Shown piece by piece: positions 12,043 through 22,900 of a DNA stretch of 64,000 bases. Source of the DNA: Ustilaginoidea virens (taxonomy: Eukaryota > Ascomycota > Sordariomycetes > Hypocreales > Clavicipitaceae); contig NC_057317.1 in the NCBI RefSeq assembly GCF_000687475.1, forward strand, positions 3,224,001-3,288,000, given 5' to 3'. Position 1 is the first letter of the stretch. Every line of letters starts with the position of its first letter. The notes under the pieces were generated by a model. It had not been told where the DNA came from and did not search any database. It saw nothing but the letters and a program-made list of their open reading frames with translations. A program made the position numbers and the translations under genes.

Positions 12043-12637
12043 AGTAAAGTGCATAGCAGTGCATAGCCTGCTGTCAAGGTACATACTGTAGTAGCGACTC
12101 CTATAGCTATAAATGCATCTTGAAATATACGATAACCACGCTTAATTTACGATAAAGAAAGGGATGACATAGGGTCTGAGAGTTACTTCTTGGGCCGTTG
12201 CGCGAGGAAAAGGCGTCATGTGTTGTATTGTTATTGCACAGCAGCGGTGATTGTGTAAAAAGGAGTTGTTTCAACAAGCCCTCTGACTTTTGTTTCGGGC
12301 TTAACTCCTACTCCCTGCTTATCCATTTCGGCCGTCCGTTGTACCTGCAGCTGCGGGGCCACAACCACACCGCATGGGATCCGCGAATACGAATAAGAGC
12401 GAGCCCCTACCTCGGATCTGTGCCGAACACGCGACATGATGCGATTCATCCGAACACGTGAATGCAGCTTCCCGCTTCCTGCTTCCCGTCTTTGAGCAGG
12501 AAAAGTCCATCTACCGATGTGTCCGGGAGGGTGCTGGAGTACTTTTGATACAAAGTCGATGAAATGCACATGCACAACCCATGCTGACGCCATTGTTTCG
12601 CCAAGTTCTACTGTCTGCAACGCAGCAAAAAATGGAA

Positions 12638-12682
12638 ATGCGGCAAAAGACGGCAAAAGATGGCAAAAGATGGCAAAAGACG
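12638..12682. repeat. 10-bp tandem repeat (GGCAAAAGAY), about four copies
   Basis: Consecutive near-identical units GGCAAAAGAC, GGCAAAAGAT, GGCAAAAGAT, GGCAAAAGAC in gene-free DNA between CYP51B and the ribotoxin gene. Units differ at the last base. Confidence 0.85.
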
Positions 12683-13013
12683 GTGAGACTTGGTTGGTTG
12701 AATACTGCCGCCGGCAGTGGCTGTTTCGTTACTTTTTGGGGCCTAACCCTTACTGCGGGTAGTCAGGTGACTCGCGCCGAACCGGCAGCCAAGAATTTAG
12801 AGACTCCAAGTTCATATGCCCGCGACTTCTGACTTCTCCATACAGATGTAGAGCTTCTTTTGAAAAAGCTTCTTTCCCCCCGTCAGTCAGTCCCACAAGC
12901 CGGCAGCGACCAAATCCGCGCAAGTAGACTCACCCGGCGCCAGTGTGACGATCCAGACTCCCCTCAGTCTTCCGTGTGTTGTAGCTGCATGTCTGATATC
13001 ATCTATCCACCCG

Positions 13014-13383
13014 GCTTACTACGCCGCCAAGAGCCAAGCGTCTTGTCGTTGCCAGGGGCTTGCCGGTCAGCAGGGAGCTCTACTACCTAGGCTCCGTTCT
13101 GTGCCCACGTCGCATACCAACGCGACCGGACTTTGAGAGCTGGCGCACCATATAGGAGGTGGCACCTGCTAGCTCGCACTATTTTCATAAGTTTGTATCT
13201 AAACTTCTCCTTCCGGACTTCGTATATATGTGATTCGTACCATCATTTACAGGAGGCTATATTTCGTTTCATCAAGAAAAGGCTCTATCTACTGCGTACG
13301 ATAGAGAAGTTTATGCGTTACTTGGTGCTCCCGCTATGCTCTACCTACCCTGCCCATACAAGCTAGCTTACTACGCCGCCAAG
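13014..13383. repeat. 18-bp exact direct repeat pair upstream of the ribotoxin
   Basis: GCTTACTACGCCGCCAAG occurs at 13014-13031 and again at 13366-13383. Both copies are followed by a similar G-rich word (AGCCAAG / GGGCAAG). The intervening 334 bp shift from GC-rich to AT-rich. The pair could be a shared regulatory word or remnant repeat ends; the sequence alone does not decide. Confidence 0.7.
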
Positions 13384-13465
13384 GGGCAAGGGTTATGTGG
13401 AATATTGCAGACAAGAATCTTCTTTTTTTCTTCTTCTTCTTCTCCAAAACTTAGGAATCACAGCC

Positions 13466-13473
13466 TATAAAAG
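13466..13473 (+). promoter_or_regulatory. TATA-like box of the ribotoxin gene
   Basis: TATAAAAG 146 bp upstream of the start codon at 13612, in an AT-rich promoter. The leader between them is A/C-rich, typical of strongly expressed secreted-protein genes in fungi. Assignment is by position and match only. Confidence 0.5.
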
Positions 13474-13611
13474 CCAGTATCTCACGGCCAAAGGAATGAA
13501 TAGAATCACACAACCGTACAGGACAATCTTCTGCTGCGTTGTTAAACACAACTTCTCAACGTTCACAGCACATCACCACCTCATCAGGCTCAACAAGAAA
13601 AATTAGCCGCA

Positions 13612-14235
13612 ATGAAGTTGGCCGCTGTTATCGCCACTGGCATGCTCGCCAGCCCAGCTCTCGCCGCGCCTGTCGAAGCCCGAGATGCTGCCGGCCTTGA
13701 AAGGCGTGTTCCCGTCAGTTACACTCCAGCTAGCCCCCGAGCTCTGTAACTGTCATTAAGCTTACCCTTGACGTCACAGATTCTTTATTGCCCGGCCAAT
13801 GTCAACGCCAATGGAGTAGCAACGACGATATTGAAAATTGATACAGAATGGGCTACAGGCCAGGCTCGGAAAGCTGCATTTGACGATAAGACCAAAAGCG
13901 GTGATCCCCACCGCTACATGAATGGCGATCACCTTGCATTCCCTCCTTACCACTGCAACCTGCCGACCACTGCTCTATTCGAGTACCCAGTCTACTGGAT
14001 AGGGCACAACGAGAAAAACCCCGAGTGGATCAAGGACCGTAAAACCACTGATCAACCAGGCGGACCTACTCCTCTTCGCGTAGTGTACGCCAACGTCAAT
14101 GGCGCTGTTTATTTTTGCGGCGTCATGACTCACGCCACCGTTACTGCGGATTACAGGGGAGAGGGGAGGTTCTACAGGTGCCTAGAAGATGCAGACGCCG
14201 CGCGAACTATTGGACAACGAGCCGCTGGACAGTAA
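13612..14235 (+). CDS. secreted ribotoxin-type ribonuclease (hirsutellin/anisoplin-like)
   Basis: Two exons, 13612-13713 and 13780-14235, with a 66-bp GT-AG intron, encode a 185-residue precursor. The first ~19 residues form a signal peptide. A short propeptide ending in a dibasic RR (32-33) follows, suggesting Kex2-type processing. The mature part has the microbial RNase T1/ribotoxin layout: His78 within SGDPHRY, Glu102 in FEYPVYW, Arg134 in LRVVYAN and His152 in VMTHA. Cysteines 38, 93, 147 and 168 can form two disulfides. The mature size and the GGPTPLRVVYAN and CGVMTH blocks resemble the short insecticidal ribotoxins of Hirsutella and Metarhizium more than the longer alpha-sarcin type. 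Family members cleave the sarcin-ricin loop of large-subunit rRNA. A ~17-residue tail after the last cysteine is unusual and arises from a 15-bp tandem repeat. Activity is not proven by sequence. Confidence 0.85.
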
Positions 14236-14256
14236 GCCGCTGGACAACAAGCCAGT
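14212..14256 (+). repeat. 15-bp tandem repeat across the ribotoxin stop codon
   Basis: Three imperfect contiguous 15-bp units (14212-14226, 14227-14241, 14242-14256), each starting GGACA and containing AGCC. The unit length keeps frame. The annotated stop codon lies inside the second unit, so the C-terminal tail of the ribotoxin is repeat-encoded. Confidence 0.85.
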
Positions 14257-15547
14257 GCTGGAAACCGAGCTGCTGGTAGAGCTAGGTATTAAGCAAAGAC
14301 GCTTTAGCCTTCCTTTCACAACGTGAGGGTGGATCAAAAGGCGTTGCGGGTTGCAATGACTTTGATTTACGTTGCATACCTTTCTCTGCGCATATTCAAC
14401 TGAATATTTTTTCGCAACTACACTTTCTGATTTTGGATCATGGTCCTGGCGGGGATGGTATCACCACGCTTTTGATTTTAGATTTTGGTCATTGCGGAGG
14501 TTGTATTACATGCCGATGCAGAAACCATGACCAGGGAAAGGGGGCGATTCAATGTAATAGTACACTAATAAGACGTTTGAGCTTTTTCCGGTCTATTGCT
14601 CTTATCAAGTTGGACGGAGGGGCAGCGCCGTGTGGCCCTAGCTCAGGATGCTCAGCTAAGAACGGCCCGGACCGGACAGCGTCGGATGCGAAGCGCAATA
14701 CGGAGTCCGGAGTTGGTGTCCGGAGTTGCCGTCTGGTGTGGCTGGTTCGAACAGACAGCCGTGCCTAATTTTGGACGGGAGGTTGGCGCCTGCAGGGTGG
14801 CGCAGCCCCACAAGCATCAAGCTGGTTGTGGTACCTACCTCCCTCCCATGCAGCAGACATCACGCTCTGTGGCGGTGTGCAACTAGCGCGAAAGCGCTCC
14901 GCGTCGAAGAGATGGTGGGCCCCTGGTCTGAGTCTCTGAGACATGCGCCTGCCAAAGCCCCCGCTTCGGAGCTGACCTGGCATACTCCGTACTGTGGCGA
15001 CACACACCCCCCACACACCCCCCCCACACACCCCCCGCTTGGAGGCTGAGCCCGACTTTTTGATTCCTGTGACATGGGGTGTGCATGAATAGCGGAAGCA
15101 TCCCAGCAGCGTCATAAGCAAGCCAGTGGCATATGCACCGCATGAGCAAGCAGCGGCAATAGCAACAGCCACCACCAAAAGTAAACCACACGTCATCAAA
15201 GGGGAGGCCCCTTCTAGCCAATGCTTCGGCACCGACTGGCTTATTATGCGGGGCATAGGCAGAGGCGGGGTGGGCCTAGAGGCCGTCAGGTGGGGCCGCT
15301 TCCCTAACCCGGACTAGTGCGTCGCTGCTTTTGCAGCTGTTGCCGTGCAAGTGCAGTGCAAGTGCAGTGCCAGTCCATGGCATAGCCACCTTGTGTTTTG
15401 TGGTTGGCCGGGCCTTGTGAGCAAAGTTGTCCAAGTCCAAGGCTCTCTCTCCTCTGGCCGTTGTCGTTTGAATAACTGCCTCCGCTTTCCCTTCCCGTCC
15501 GCCTTCTTGTTTGCATTCTCATCCACCCGAGTCTCGAGTCACGACGG
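14236..15547. other. gene-free region between ribotoxin and PAP2 gene
   Basis: 3' flank of the ribotoxin gene and promoter of the PAP2 gene. It contains one TACTCCGTA (14983-14991), a CACACCCC-rich patch near 15000-15040 and a short GTGCAGTGCAA duplication near 15345-15375. No gene seen on either strand. Confidence 0.55.
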
Positions 15548-17128
15548 ATGCCGCAATATCAAAGAATGGGCCGCTCGGGGGGCTCAGCATCCACCGGCAG
15601 CTTCTCCGTGAAGCTGCTGGTATCCTACGCACTCGACTGGATCGTCCTCCTCGTCATCACCGTCATTGCCGGATTTCTGGGCCGTATCGAGCCAAACAAG
15701 CGTCCGTTCTCGCTTGATGATCCCAACATCTCGTGCGTAACAGCTTCTTCCCCGGCGTGTCTCCACTTTTTTGCCAATTGGCGCGCGCGGTCGTGTGACT
15801 GCCGACCACCACCAATCAATCCTTGGACAGATGATTCCATCCATGACATGATGGTATCGCGAGTTTCGCGGCCTTTCTGGCGTTTTTGCCAACTAACCAA
15901 CGCATCCTCTCCTCCGCGCAGGCTCCCATTCACCGAACGCGAGACTGTCCCTTCGTGGCTGCTCGTCGTGCTCTGCGCACTGCTTCCCGCCGTCGCCATC
16001 CTCATCGTCTCACTCGTCTTGGTGCCCGGGAGCACCGTTCCTAAAGACACATCCCACGCCTACATCTGGAAGCGAAAGCTATGGGAGCTCCACGTTGGCT
16101 GGCTTGGCCTTCTCATGGCTGTGGGGTCGGCCTTCTTCTTCGTCAGCGGAATAAAGAATATGTGCGGAAAACCACGGCCAGACCTGCTTTCCCGATGCCA
16201 GCCCGACTTGGCCAATGCCGCCAAATACGTCGTCGGCGGTTTCCCCGACGCTTCCGATGCTTCCAAGCTGTATTCGGGCAACATCTGCCAGCAGACTGAC
16301 GCTCATAAGCTTAATGACGGGTTCCGCAGCTACCCCAGCGGCCACTCGGCTGCCTCGGCCGCCGGTCTGATTTACCTGTCGCTTTTCCTCGCAAGCAAGT
16401 TTTCTGTTACCTTGCCCTTTGTCGTCTCGACCGCCGCACCGCTCGACGACTCTTTGCACACTGCCTTTCCGTCGCGCATCGTTTTCGCCGACGCCGCCGC
16501 CACCGCCGCCGCGGACTCTTATGAGACCGCCCGTCTTCGCCATGGCAATGATGAAGCATCATTGCCCACCAAGTCTGGAATCGCCAGGCGAAACGCAAAG
16601 TATAACTCTCGCCTTCAGTCTCTGAGACGGCAGGCCGCTGCCCCGCCGGTCTATCTTCTTGCCATCACGCTCGTCCCGTTTTGTCTCGCCATTTTCATCG
16701 CCGCCTCTCGATGGTTCGACTTCCGCCACCACGGATTCGATATCCTCTTTGGCTTCTTGATTGGCACCATCACCGCCATCTACAGTTTCCGCTACTACCA
16801 CTTGCCCATCACGGCCGGCGCGGGCTGGGCATGGGGACCTCGCAGCGACGACCGTGCTTTCTGGGCTGGCATCGGCCGACTGGGCTATGCTGGTGATAAC
16901 TCTGACGAATACTCTCGGCGCATGCACCCTGCCGACCTCGGCGAATCCGGCGATGTGGACTTTCCCACGGCAGCACAGAGCGGTTCTTCCCAGGCGGCGG
17001 CTGGTGCCATGCATCGGGGAGAAAGGACCAACGGGTCAAGTTTCCAGTTCCAAGATGTCGAGCTGGAAAGGATGGACAGATTGCACCCAGCTGGCGCGGC
17101 TCCAAGCGCGTATGGACAGGCACAATAA
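15548..17128 (+). CDS. PAP2-family lipid phosphate phosphatase (LPP/DPP1-like)
   Basis: Start ATG 15548. I place a 189-bp intron at 15733-15921 (donor TC|GTGCGT, ACTAAC branch motif, acceptor CGCAG), joining PNIS to LPFTERETVPSW as in homologues and giving 463 residues. The intron is a multiple of three with no in-frame stop, so the raw frame reads straight through. All three PAP2 motifs are present in the spliced product: KNMCGKPRP (140-148), PSGH (200-203) and SRWFDFRHHGFD (324-335). About six membrane spans flank them. The family dephosphorylates lipids such as diacylglycerol pyrophosphate and phosphatidate at the vacuolar or other endomembranes. A non-conserved ~75-residue insertion (about 230-300) separates motif 2 from motif 3. 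The hydrophilic C-terminus is Ser/Gln-rich. The stop codon overlaps an AATAAA. Confidence 0.92.
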   Translation: MPQYQRMGRSGGSASTGSFSVKLLVSYALDWIVLLVITVIAGFLGRIEPNKRPFSLDDPNISCVTASSPACLHFFANWRARSCDCRPPPINPWTDDSIHDMMVSRVSRPFWRFCQLTNASSPPRRLPFTERETVPSWLLVVLCALLPAVAILIVSLVLVPGSTVPKDTSHAYIWKRKLWELHVGWLGLLMAVGSAFFFVSGIKNMCGKPRPDLLSRCQPDLANAAKYVVGGFPDASDASKLYSGNICQQTDAHKLNDGFRSYPSGHSAASAAGLIYLSLFLASKFSVTLPFVVSTAAPLDDSLHTAFPSRIVFADAAATAAADSYETARLRHGNDEASLPTKSGIARRNAKYNSRLQSLRRQAAAPPVYLLAITLVPFCLAIFIAASRWFDFRHHGFDILFGFLIGTITAIYSFRYYHLPITAGAGWAWGPRSDDRAFWAGIGRLGYAGDNSDEYSRRMHPADLGESGDVDFPTAAQSGSSQAAAGAMHRGERTNGSSFQFQDVELERMDRLHPAGAAPSAYGQAQ

Positions 17129-17246
17129 AAGAAGCTGTGCACTTTGGTTTTGTACACTACGGATTGAAGGGAGAAACGAGGAATCAGGCGCACCCCTGAC
17201 AAAGGGTTATTTATTGAAGAGCAGGAGAAAGCGGAATATCAAGGAA

Positions 17247-17250
<4 letters not shown>

Positions 17251-17288
<38 letters not shown>
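17251..17288 (+). repeat. poly(T) tract, 38 nt
   Basis: Uninterrupted T run starting 123 bp after the PAP2 stop codon, on its coding strand. Length may be approximate because of sequencing of homopolymers. Confidence 0.85.
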
Positions 17289-17289
<1 letters not shown>

Positions 17290-17684
17290 TTCCCCTCTAT
17301 TCTTTTTCTTTACTTGCCGGTGTTTTGATTTGGTCGGGTTACTTAAAAGCATCTCCAGGTACCAGCGACATTACTTGAATATACTTGACCTGAATATACT
17401 CTCGACCTTATGTGCCCCCCCCCCCCTTTCCCCCCCCCCAAACAGAAAATAAACAAAAAACCAACAACAAGCAACACTAAAGAAGTCTCCAGACACCCAA
17501 CACGGCTTCCGCAGTCTTTTCCACGCCCCCTTGGCGAGATGTGAGCTCTCGTCCCTCCGTGCCTGTCTGTCTGTCTCCATGTCAGCACCGAGCAAAGGAC
17601 GTCGTCGCAAGGTCAACTGCAACGCCACATCCTCAAGAACAGCACTCCCACCCGGAAAGTGCGGCGAGTATTCTGAAAAAAAAG

Positions 17685-17741
<57 letters not shown>
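17685..17741 (-). repeat. poly(A) tract, 57 nt (poly(T) on the minus strand)
   Basis: The longest homopolymer in the window. Relative to the minus-strand casein kinase 2 beta gene it is a T run about 335 bp beyond the stop codon. An A-rich poly(A) relic of a retroposed RNA was considered, but no element body is recognisable beside it. Confidence 0.85.
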
Positions 17742-17742
<1 letters not shown>

Positions 17743-18075
17743 AACCGCCAGCTTCATTCCACTTGTGCATAACGGGGTGTTTCCCAGCCCCGGCGCCCCG
17801 GCAAACACCACAGTCGACAGTTGACAGCCGACAGAGCGAAACGGAGGGGTGAAACAGAAAGAAGAATGCTTCGATGGTGACACAAAAAAAAAAGGAACCA
17901 AAGCCAATGGATGAAATCACACTTGGTCAGCCATGCAAAACCAACAACAACTACCCAGAGATTCATGACGGGAGCAGAAGAAGAAAAAACCACGAACAAA
18001 AAGGTGAAACCAAAAAGGAAAAAAAAAAAAGAAGAAGAAGAAATCGCTCCAGTGGATGCAAGGTCAAAGCCAGTC

Positions 18076-18124
18076 TCAGATGGGTATCACGCCCGGCGTC
18101 CCATCCACCTCTTCAAACTCCAAA

Positions 18125-18162
<38 letters not shown>

Positions 18163-19260
18163 GCCGCCCTCGGCGTCTCTGAAGCCCGAGTCGATCTCCA
18201 GCTTCCTCAGCCTCCTGCGCATCTCGTCCCTCTTGACGTTCTGCCAGCGCACCAGGGCCGCCGACGAGTGGACCTTGAAGCCGTACACGCGGGGGATGTA
18301 GCGCTCCGTGCTCTTGGAGGGGAGCAGCGACGGGTACACCTGGAACATGATGTTGTGGAACGACGTGCCGAAGTAGGCGCCGTCGATGGTGGCGTGCCGC
18401 GACGACTTGGGGTTGTAGATGTCCTCGCAGCAGGCGCAGTACAGCTTCACGGGGCGCACGTTGGCCACGTCGCTTAGGCCCATGGGCAGGAGGGGGTGGG
18501 AGCGGCAGTTGACGCGGGGGCATTTCCCAAACTCGGCTTTCTTGAACTTGTCCAGCTGGGATGTGTCAGTGTTGCCGAGAGACGGGAACCTGGGGGGGGG
18601 GGGGGGGGGAAAGATAGATACGTGGCGTGGCATGGCATGGAGGACCAACAAAAAAAAAAAAAAGGAAAGGAAAAAAACACACGCAAAACAGAGCAAGATC
18701 AGCGCAGAAACATACCATCTTGGTCAGTCCCCTGGTTGTGACAATGTATCTTGCATGAACCAGGCCGTACAAGTGTCTCGCCGACTTTTCAATCGTTTCC
18801 CTCATGTCATCGTCGCAGTCGAGGTCAAAGACATCCGTCACCAGGTCCAACGCATACTGGTAGTATTGTACTTCGGTATTCAAGCCTGTCAGGTTGAACC
18901 GATCCGTCAGGTAGTCCTCGTCGATTTCGCAAAAGTACTCGTTCCCCCGGGATGAAATGAACTAACGCCCACGAAATTAGCCCCGGAACCCGGCCTTGTC
19001 TGTCTCTCGTGCTCCTGGGGCCACCGCCTCGTGCTCCTGCTGCGACGCAAAGCTTCTGACGCCAGCAACACACGATTGAGGTGTACGAGACCGACATCCA
19101 GAAACCCCCGCGCTGCCGTTATCGACAGAAACTCTTTTGCAGTCACACGTCGCGCCGGAGCTGTTGCCCGCTTAAACGAAGAAAGGGGAGAATACCATAC
19201 CCAGTCGCGCCAGTAGCTCGTGTAGTCGCTGTCGGATTCGCTCACGTAGTCTTCCATCAT
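18076..19260 (-). CDS. casein kinase II regulatory (beta) subunit
   Basis: Three exons, 19260-19201, 18961-18716 and 18555-18076, with introns of 239 and 160 bp. They encode 261 residues starting MMEDYVSESDSDYTSYW (ATG 19257 is an alternative start). The core matches CK2 beta: FISSRGNEYFCEIDEDYLTDRFNLTGL, the helical region with ARHLYGLVHARYIVTTRGL, and a zinc site C114-x4-C119-x22-C142-x2-C145 that mediates dimerisation, followed by SSRHATIDGAYFGTSFHNIMF. The protein docks the catalytic alpha subunits in the nucleus and cytoplasm. The C-terminal tail is unusually acidic: a run of ten Asp encoded by a GTC repeat (on the plus strand), then EFEEVDG. Filamentous fungi carry two beta paralogues, and I cannot say which this is. 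A CAG just after a poly(C) tract in intron 2 is a decoy acceptor that would shift the frame. Confidence 0.93.
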
Positions 19261-19942
19261 GGCGGGAGGACTTGTTGGCTGTTGGCGAAAGCGCTGTTGG
19301 GAGGGGTGGTCGCGGATGCCGATGGTGACGGGGTCGTTGTCTGCAGATGGGTTTTCGAGTCCACGATGGGGCGGGTCTGAGTTGGCTTGGTCGTGGAGGT
19401 GGAGTCGTGGAGTCGTGGACCCGTGATGGTTGGTGTGGTTGGTGGTTGGCGGTTGGCGGTTGGCGGGGGGGTTTGCCAGTGATGGAGAGGGCGGTAACGT
19501 GACATTGATGGCCTAGAGCGGCAGCTTTGAAGCGCCGAAGCTGAGCTCCAGCTGACAACATTAAACTTGACTTGGGTACCTTGGTAGGGAGATAGATGGC
19601 TAAGAAAGAAGGGCCAAAAGTCGACGAGGTGGTTTAAAAATGTCATTGGGGGAAAAAAGAAGAAAAAAATGAAAATAGAAAAGAAAAAGAAAAAGGAATA
19701 GGAAAAGTGAAATGAAAAGAAAGGAAAAGGAAAAGTAGTAGAGGGAGGACCTGGGAAAAAAAAAAAAAAAAAAAAAAAAAAAAGGTCATGCTCGCTTCCT
19801 CTCCGCGATGCAAAATCAAGCCGCCGCCTGTTTATATTATGTAGCTTTTCCCCAAAATCACATCCCTACATACAGAGTATTGTAGAGGAAAAAAGAAGAT
19901 AAAAAAAGAAAAGAAAAAAAAAAAAACCATCATCTCGCCCTT
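19261..19942. other. intergenic between RIC1 and casein kinase 2 beta
   Basis: Promoter of casein kinase 2 beta and 3' flank of RIC1, both on the minus strand. Two short GGTTGGCGG-like repeats occur near 19436-19470. An A28 run (about 19755-19782) and several AAAAAG patches follow. No gene seen. Confidence 0.55.
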
Positions 19943-22900
19943 TCACGGCAATCTGTATCCGTTCATCCGACTCACCGTGGATCCAACACTGGACACGTCG
20001 CTGGCAGACGGCATGTCAGACTCTGTGCCGTCGCAGTCTTCGGCTTCCCTCCAGCCATTTCCGTTGCCCCCCCCGTTGGCGAGCCTGGGGCTAGGCATCT
20101 CCAGTCGAACCTGGATTCCGTCGCTGCCGGCGCCACAACGCCCCCCCATGTTCACCGTTTGCATCACCTCTTTCAGTGCTTCTCCGGTATCGTCCATGCC
20201 GGCCAGGAAACGAGCCAGTTCCTTGCACAGCTCCCAGTCTCCTTCTTGGATGGCCCTGGATAGCACGCGCACCGACTGGTCCGTCGACGAGTCTAGTTCC
20301 TCCAACGCGTGGAGGACGATCAAGTATCCGCCAGCCGTCTTGAGTGACCCTCTCTGTATCGATTCCTCAAACAGCTCCTGTGCTGGCGGCAGGTACGCGA
20401 ATAGAGTCTTCCACTGTCGCATCTCCGTCTTTCGCGTGCACTGCAGCACAATGTCGAGATAGTCCCTCGATGACGACAGGAGGGATAGCACCCTGGGTAG
20501 AACCGCGTCTCCGGGCTTGGGGCACGTGTCGGCCTCCTCATCCAAGACTCGGTACAGCAAGATTTCCATCACGTGGGACAGGTATTCCAGGTTCTGGTAC
20601 TGCTCATACAGTGCCGCAGCTTCAACCGTCCTGCTCTGGCGTAGGTGGAAGCGCAAAATGTCCGGCAGAAACAACTGCGTCTTATCGAGGGAAAGAGGGC
20701 AAAAAAAAAAAAAAAATACCACCCATCGTTAGCATAGTCTCCAACTGACTCAGTCCCTCAGGGCCCCGCGTGACATACCCTAATGGCGAAGTGGAAAAAG
20801 GAAAAGGTGACGTCTCGCCGTTGCACCAGGTCAGATTCGACCCCCAACACGATGCCCTTCTCCAAAAGAACGGACAGAGGGTAAAAGTCGACTGGGACGG
20901 AGACCGGCACAGGCAAGTCCTTGGCCCCTTCACTCGAAGCCGCCTCGAGCACCTCGTTGATATTGGTCCACGCCTTGACTTCTATCCCGTCAAAGATCCA
21001 GAGCGAGTCTTTCAGCGCAGGTGGGCCGCGTCGCAGTGACGGGTCGTCCGAAAGGTGAGAAACGTTGAGTAACGGCTGGTCTCTCATGCTGGCGTGGTAC
21101 TCGACGTTTTGCGCTATCACGCGCATGTCGTACTTTAGCTGACCCTCGTCGTTGAGCGAAGGGCTCAGCAGCACCAGCTTCCCGTCCACCAGGAATATCA
21201 CCGATGCCGCCGCGACATCCTGAGATGGATCTCCGGCTAGCATCTGGCTCTCGGGCAAGATCCAGCTCAACCCGCGCACTCTGGCGGGAGAGCGAACGAT
21301 TCCGTGAAACGCAATCTGCCCGACCTGAACCAGGCGAACGGCATCCGGGCTAGGGGTGAATATGAAATGATAGAGCAGGTTCTCGTACGTGTACACCAGG
21401 AGCGAGTCTTCCCCGGACGTCGTGACGAGAACGACGGGCGCGGGGACCTGCTGCCGGAAAATCACTTGCGACATGTCGAGTGCTGTTTCCCGCGAGAAGA
21501 GGCGAAGCTCGTAGTTTCTGTTGCTCTCGACCGCAGCTATGAGAATATGCTGGTACCAGCACATCCCGCCGCGGATCTGAAACTCGTTCTCCATCTCCTC
21601 CGTCGCAAATGTTTTCCACCTGCCGCTGTTGACGCTGTAGTGGGCAAGACCGCGACGTCCTGCCACTGCTACGTAGCGGCCGTCGGGGGAAATGACTGTC
21701 TGCCGGATAGGCCACTGGTTCAAAAGGTAGGATGCAGGTATTTTGGCAGTGTGCCACAAGAATGGCTCGGCCGAGATGCTCGTCATGTCAGGGAGGTCAT
21801 ATCCCCTATAGACCATCACGGCGGTTGGTGTCTGAAGTGCCGTCCGGAAGACGTTCGCCTCGTGATAGCATCCCGTCACTGCACTTTTCGCCATTTCCAA
21901 GCTCCAGATAGCCTCGTGACGTGGTCCCACAAGCAGGATTTCGGATCCTCCTCCGATCCATGACGCCGAAGATACTCCACAGAGCCACTGCTCATCGTTT
22001 CCGCTGGATATTCCTGCATCGGCTCCAAAACTGTTGCTGCCCAGTTTGCCAAACATGCTCCATGTCGCCCATCCCTTTTCGAAGCCAGCGAAAAGGCAGT
22101 ATCCATCCGGCGAGTAGCACAGCGATTTGAAAGCTCCCGCGACAGCCGTGGAGACAGGCAAGACTTGCTTGTGTGACAGGACAATGTTTCCAGAGTAATC
22201 TCGAACAGAGTACACGTATATGGTACCATCGACGCAACCAACTGCAATCAGTGAAAACCGCGCATTGATCACGGCCTTGACTGCACAGCTTGCGTGCTTT
22301 TGGGTGTTGTGGAAGCAGTGGCCTTTGAAAAGGCGTCTCTCGTCCATATGTCCAGAGTTTCCATCTGTGCGAGGGTTCTGGCGTTGTACAGCGTACGCCC
22401 GGCCGTCGCTCGTAATCCATGTGGCCAAATTCATCGGTCTGTCATATGTCATTTCTAAAATAGACGACCTTTTCTCCACCCATCCCAACTTACCGACGAG
22501 ATCGGTTCGGGTTTGATTCCCGGCGTTGTCTGGCGTCCATCGTATACACTGTACTGCAGCCGGTTTCCTAGTTGCGACGATCAATTCGTCGTCGAGAGCA
22601 AGGGCACTTTCAATACCAGCATCAATCTTGATCACCATACGAAACCGAACGCTGACGTCGGGCACACCTGAGCCCTCTCCTGGGCCCCAGAGAATGTGAT
22701 CGGGTCTCAGACCGGTCTGAGAACCAATGATGCTTTGCTTTCGTCTTTGAACATTATGATAATTCGGAAATTGCGGCTTATAAACGCAGGACTCGCCGTC
22801 AGATGCTATTGAGTAGGTGATGAGGTAATCTTTGGATGTTTGTGCGACTAAAATGGCCGAGTCGGGACGCAGCAACAAGTCGACATTGGTTCCGTATAAC

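Larger units (their letters stand above)
11633..13611. other. 2-kb gene-free region between divergent CYP51B and ribotoxin genes
   Basis: Shared upstream region of CYP51B (-) and the ribotoxin gene (+). The left half has two CCAAT motifs. The middle holds a decameric tandem repeat (about 12638-12682) and an 18-bp direct repeat at 13014 and 13366. The right part (about 13180-13600) is noticeably more AT-rich than the surrounding DNA, with a TTC run and a TATA-like box. Open frames here are short and without motifs. Confidence 0.55.
17129..18075. other. convergent 3' region with long T and A tracts
   Basis: Lies between the ends of the PAP2 gene (+) and casein kinase 2 beta (-). It contains a T38 tract, a C-rich patch (17417-17440), an A57 tract and several smaller A runs near 17884 and 18015. 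Each long tract reads as T on the strand of the nearer gene's 3' flank. No gene seen. Confidence 0.6.

Noticed and set aside
14735..14765. GGTTCGAAC word as a possible tRNA T-arm
   Set aside because: Stem pairing fails beyond three base pairs and no remaining cloverleaf is present.
17685..17741. Poly(A) tract as the tail of a retroposed element
   Set aside because: No element body, target-site duplication or reverse-transcriptase remnant is visible beside it.
18556..18610. Alternative acceptor after the poly(C) tract in casein kinase 2 beta intron 2
   Set aside because: It would add 34 nt and shift the frame; the CAG at 18557-18556 joins the conserved sequence in frame.
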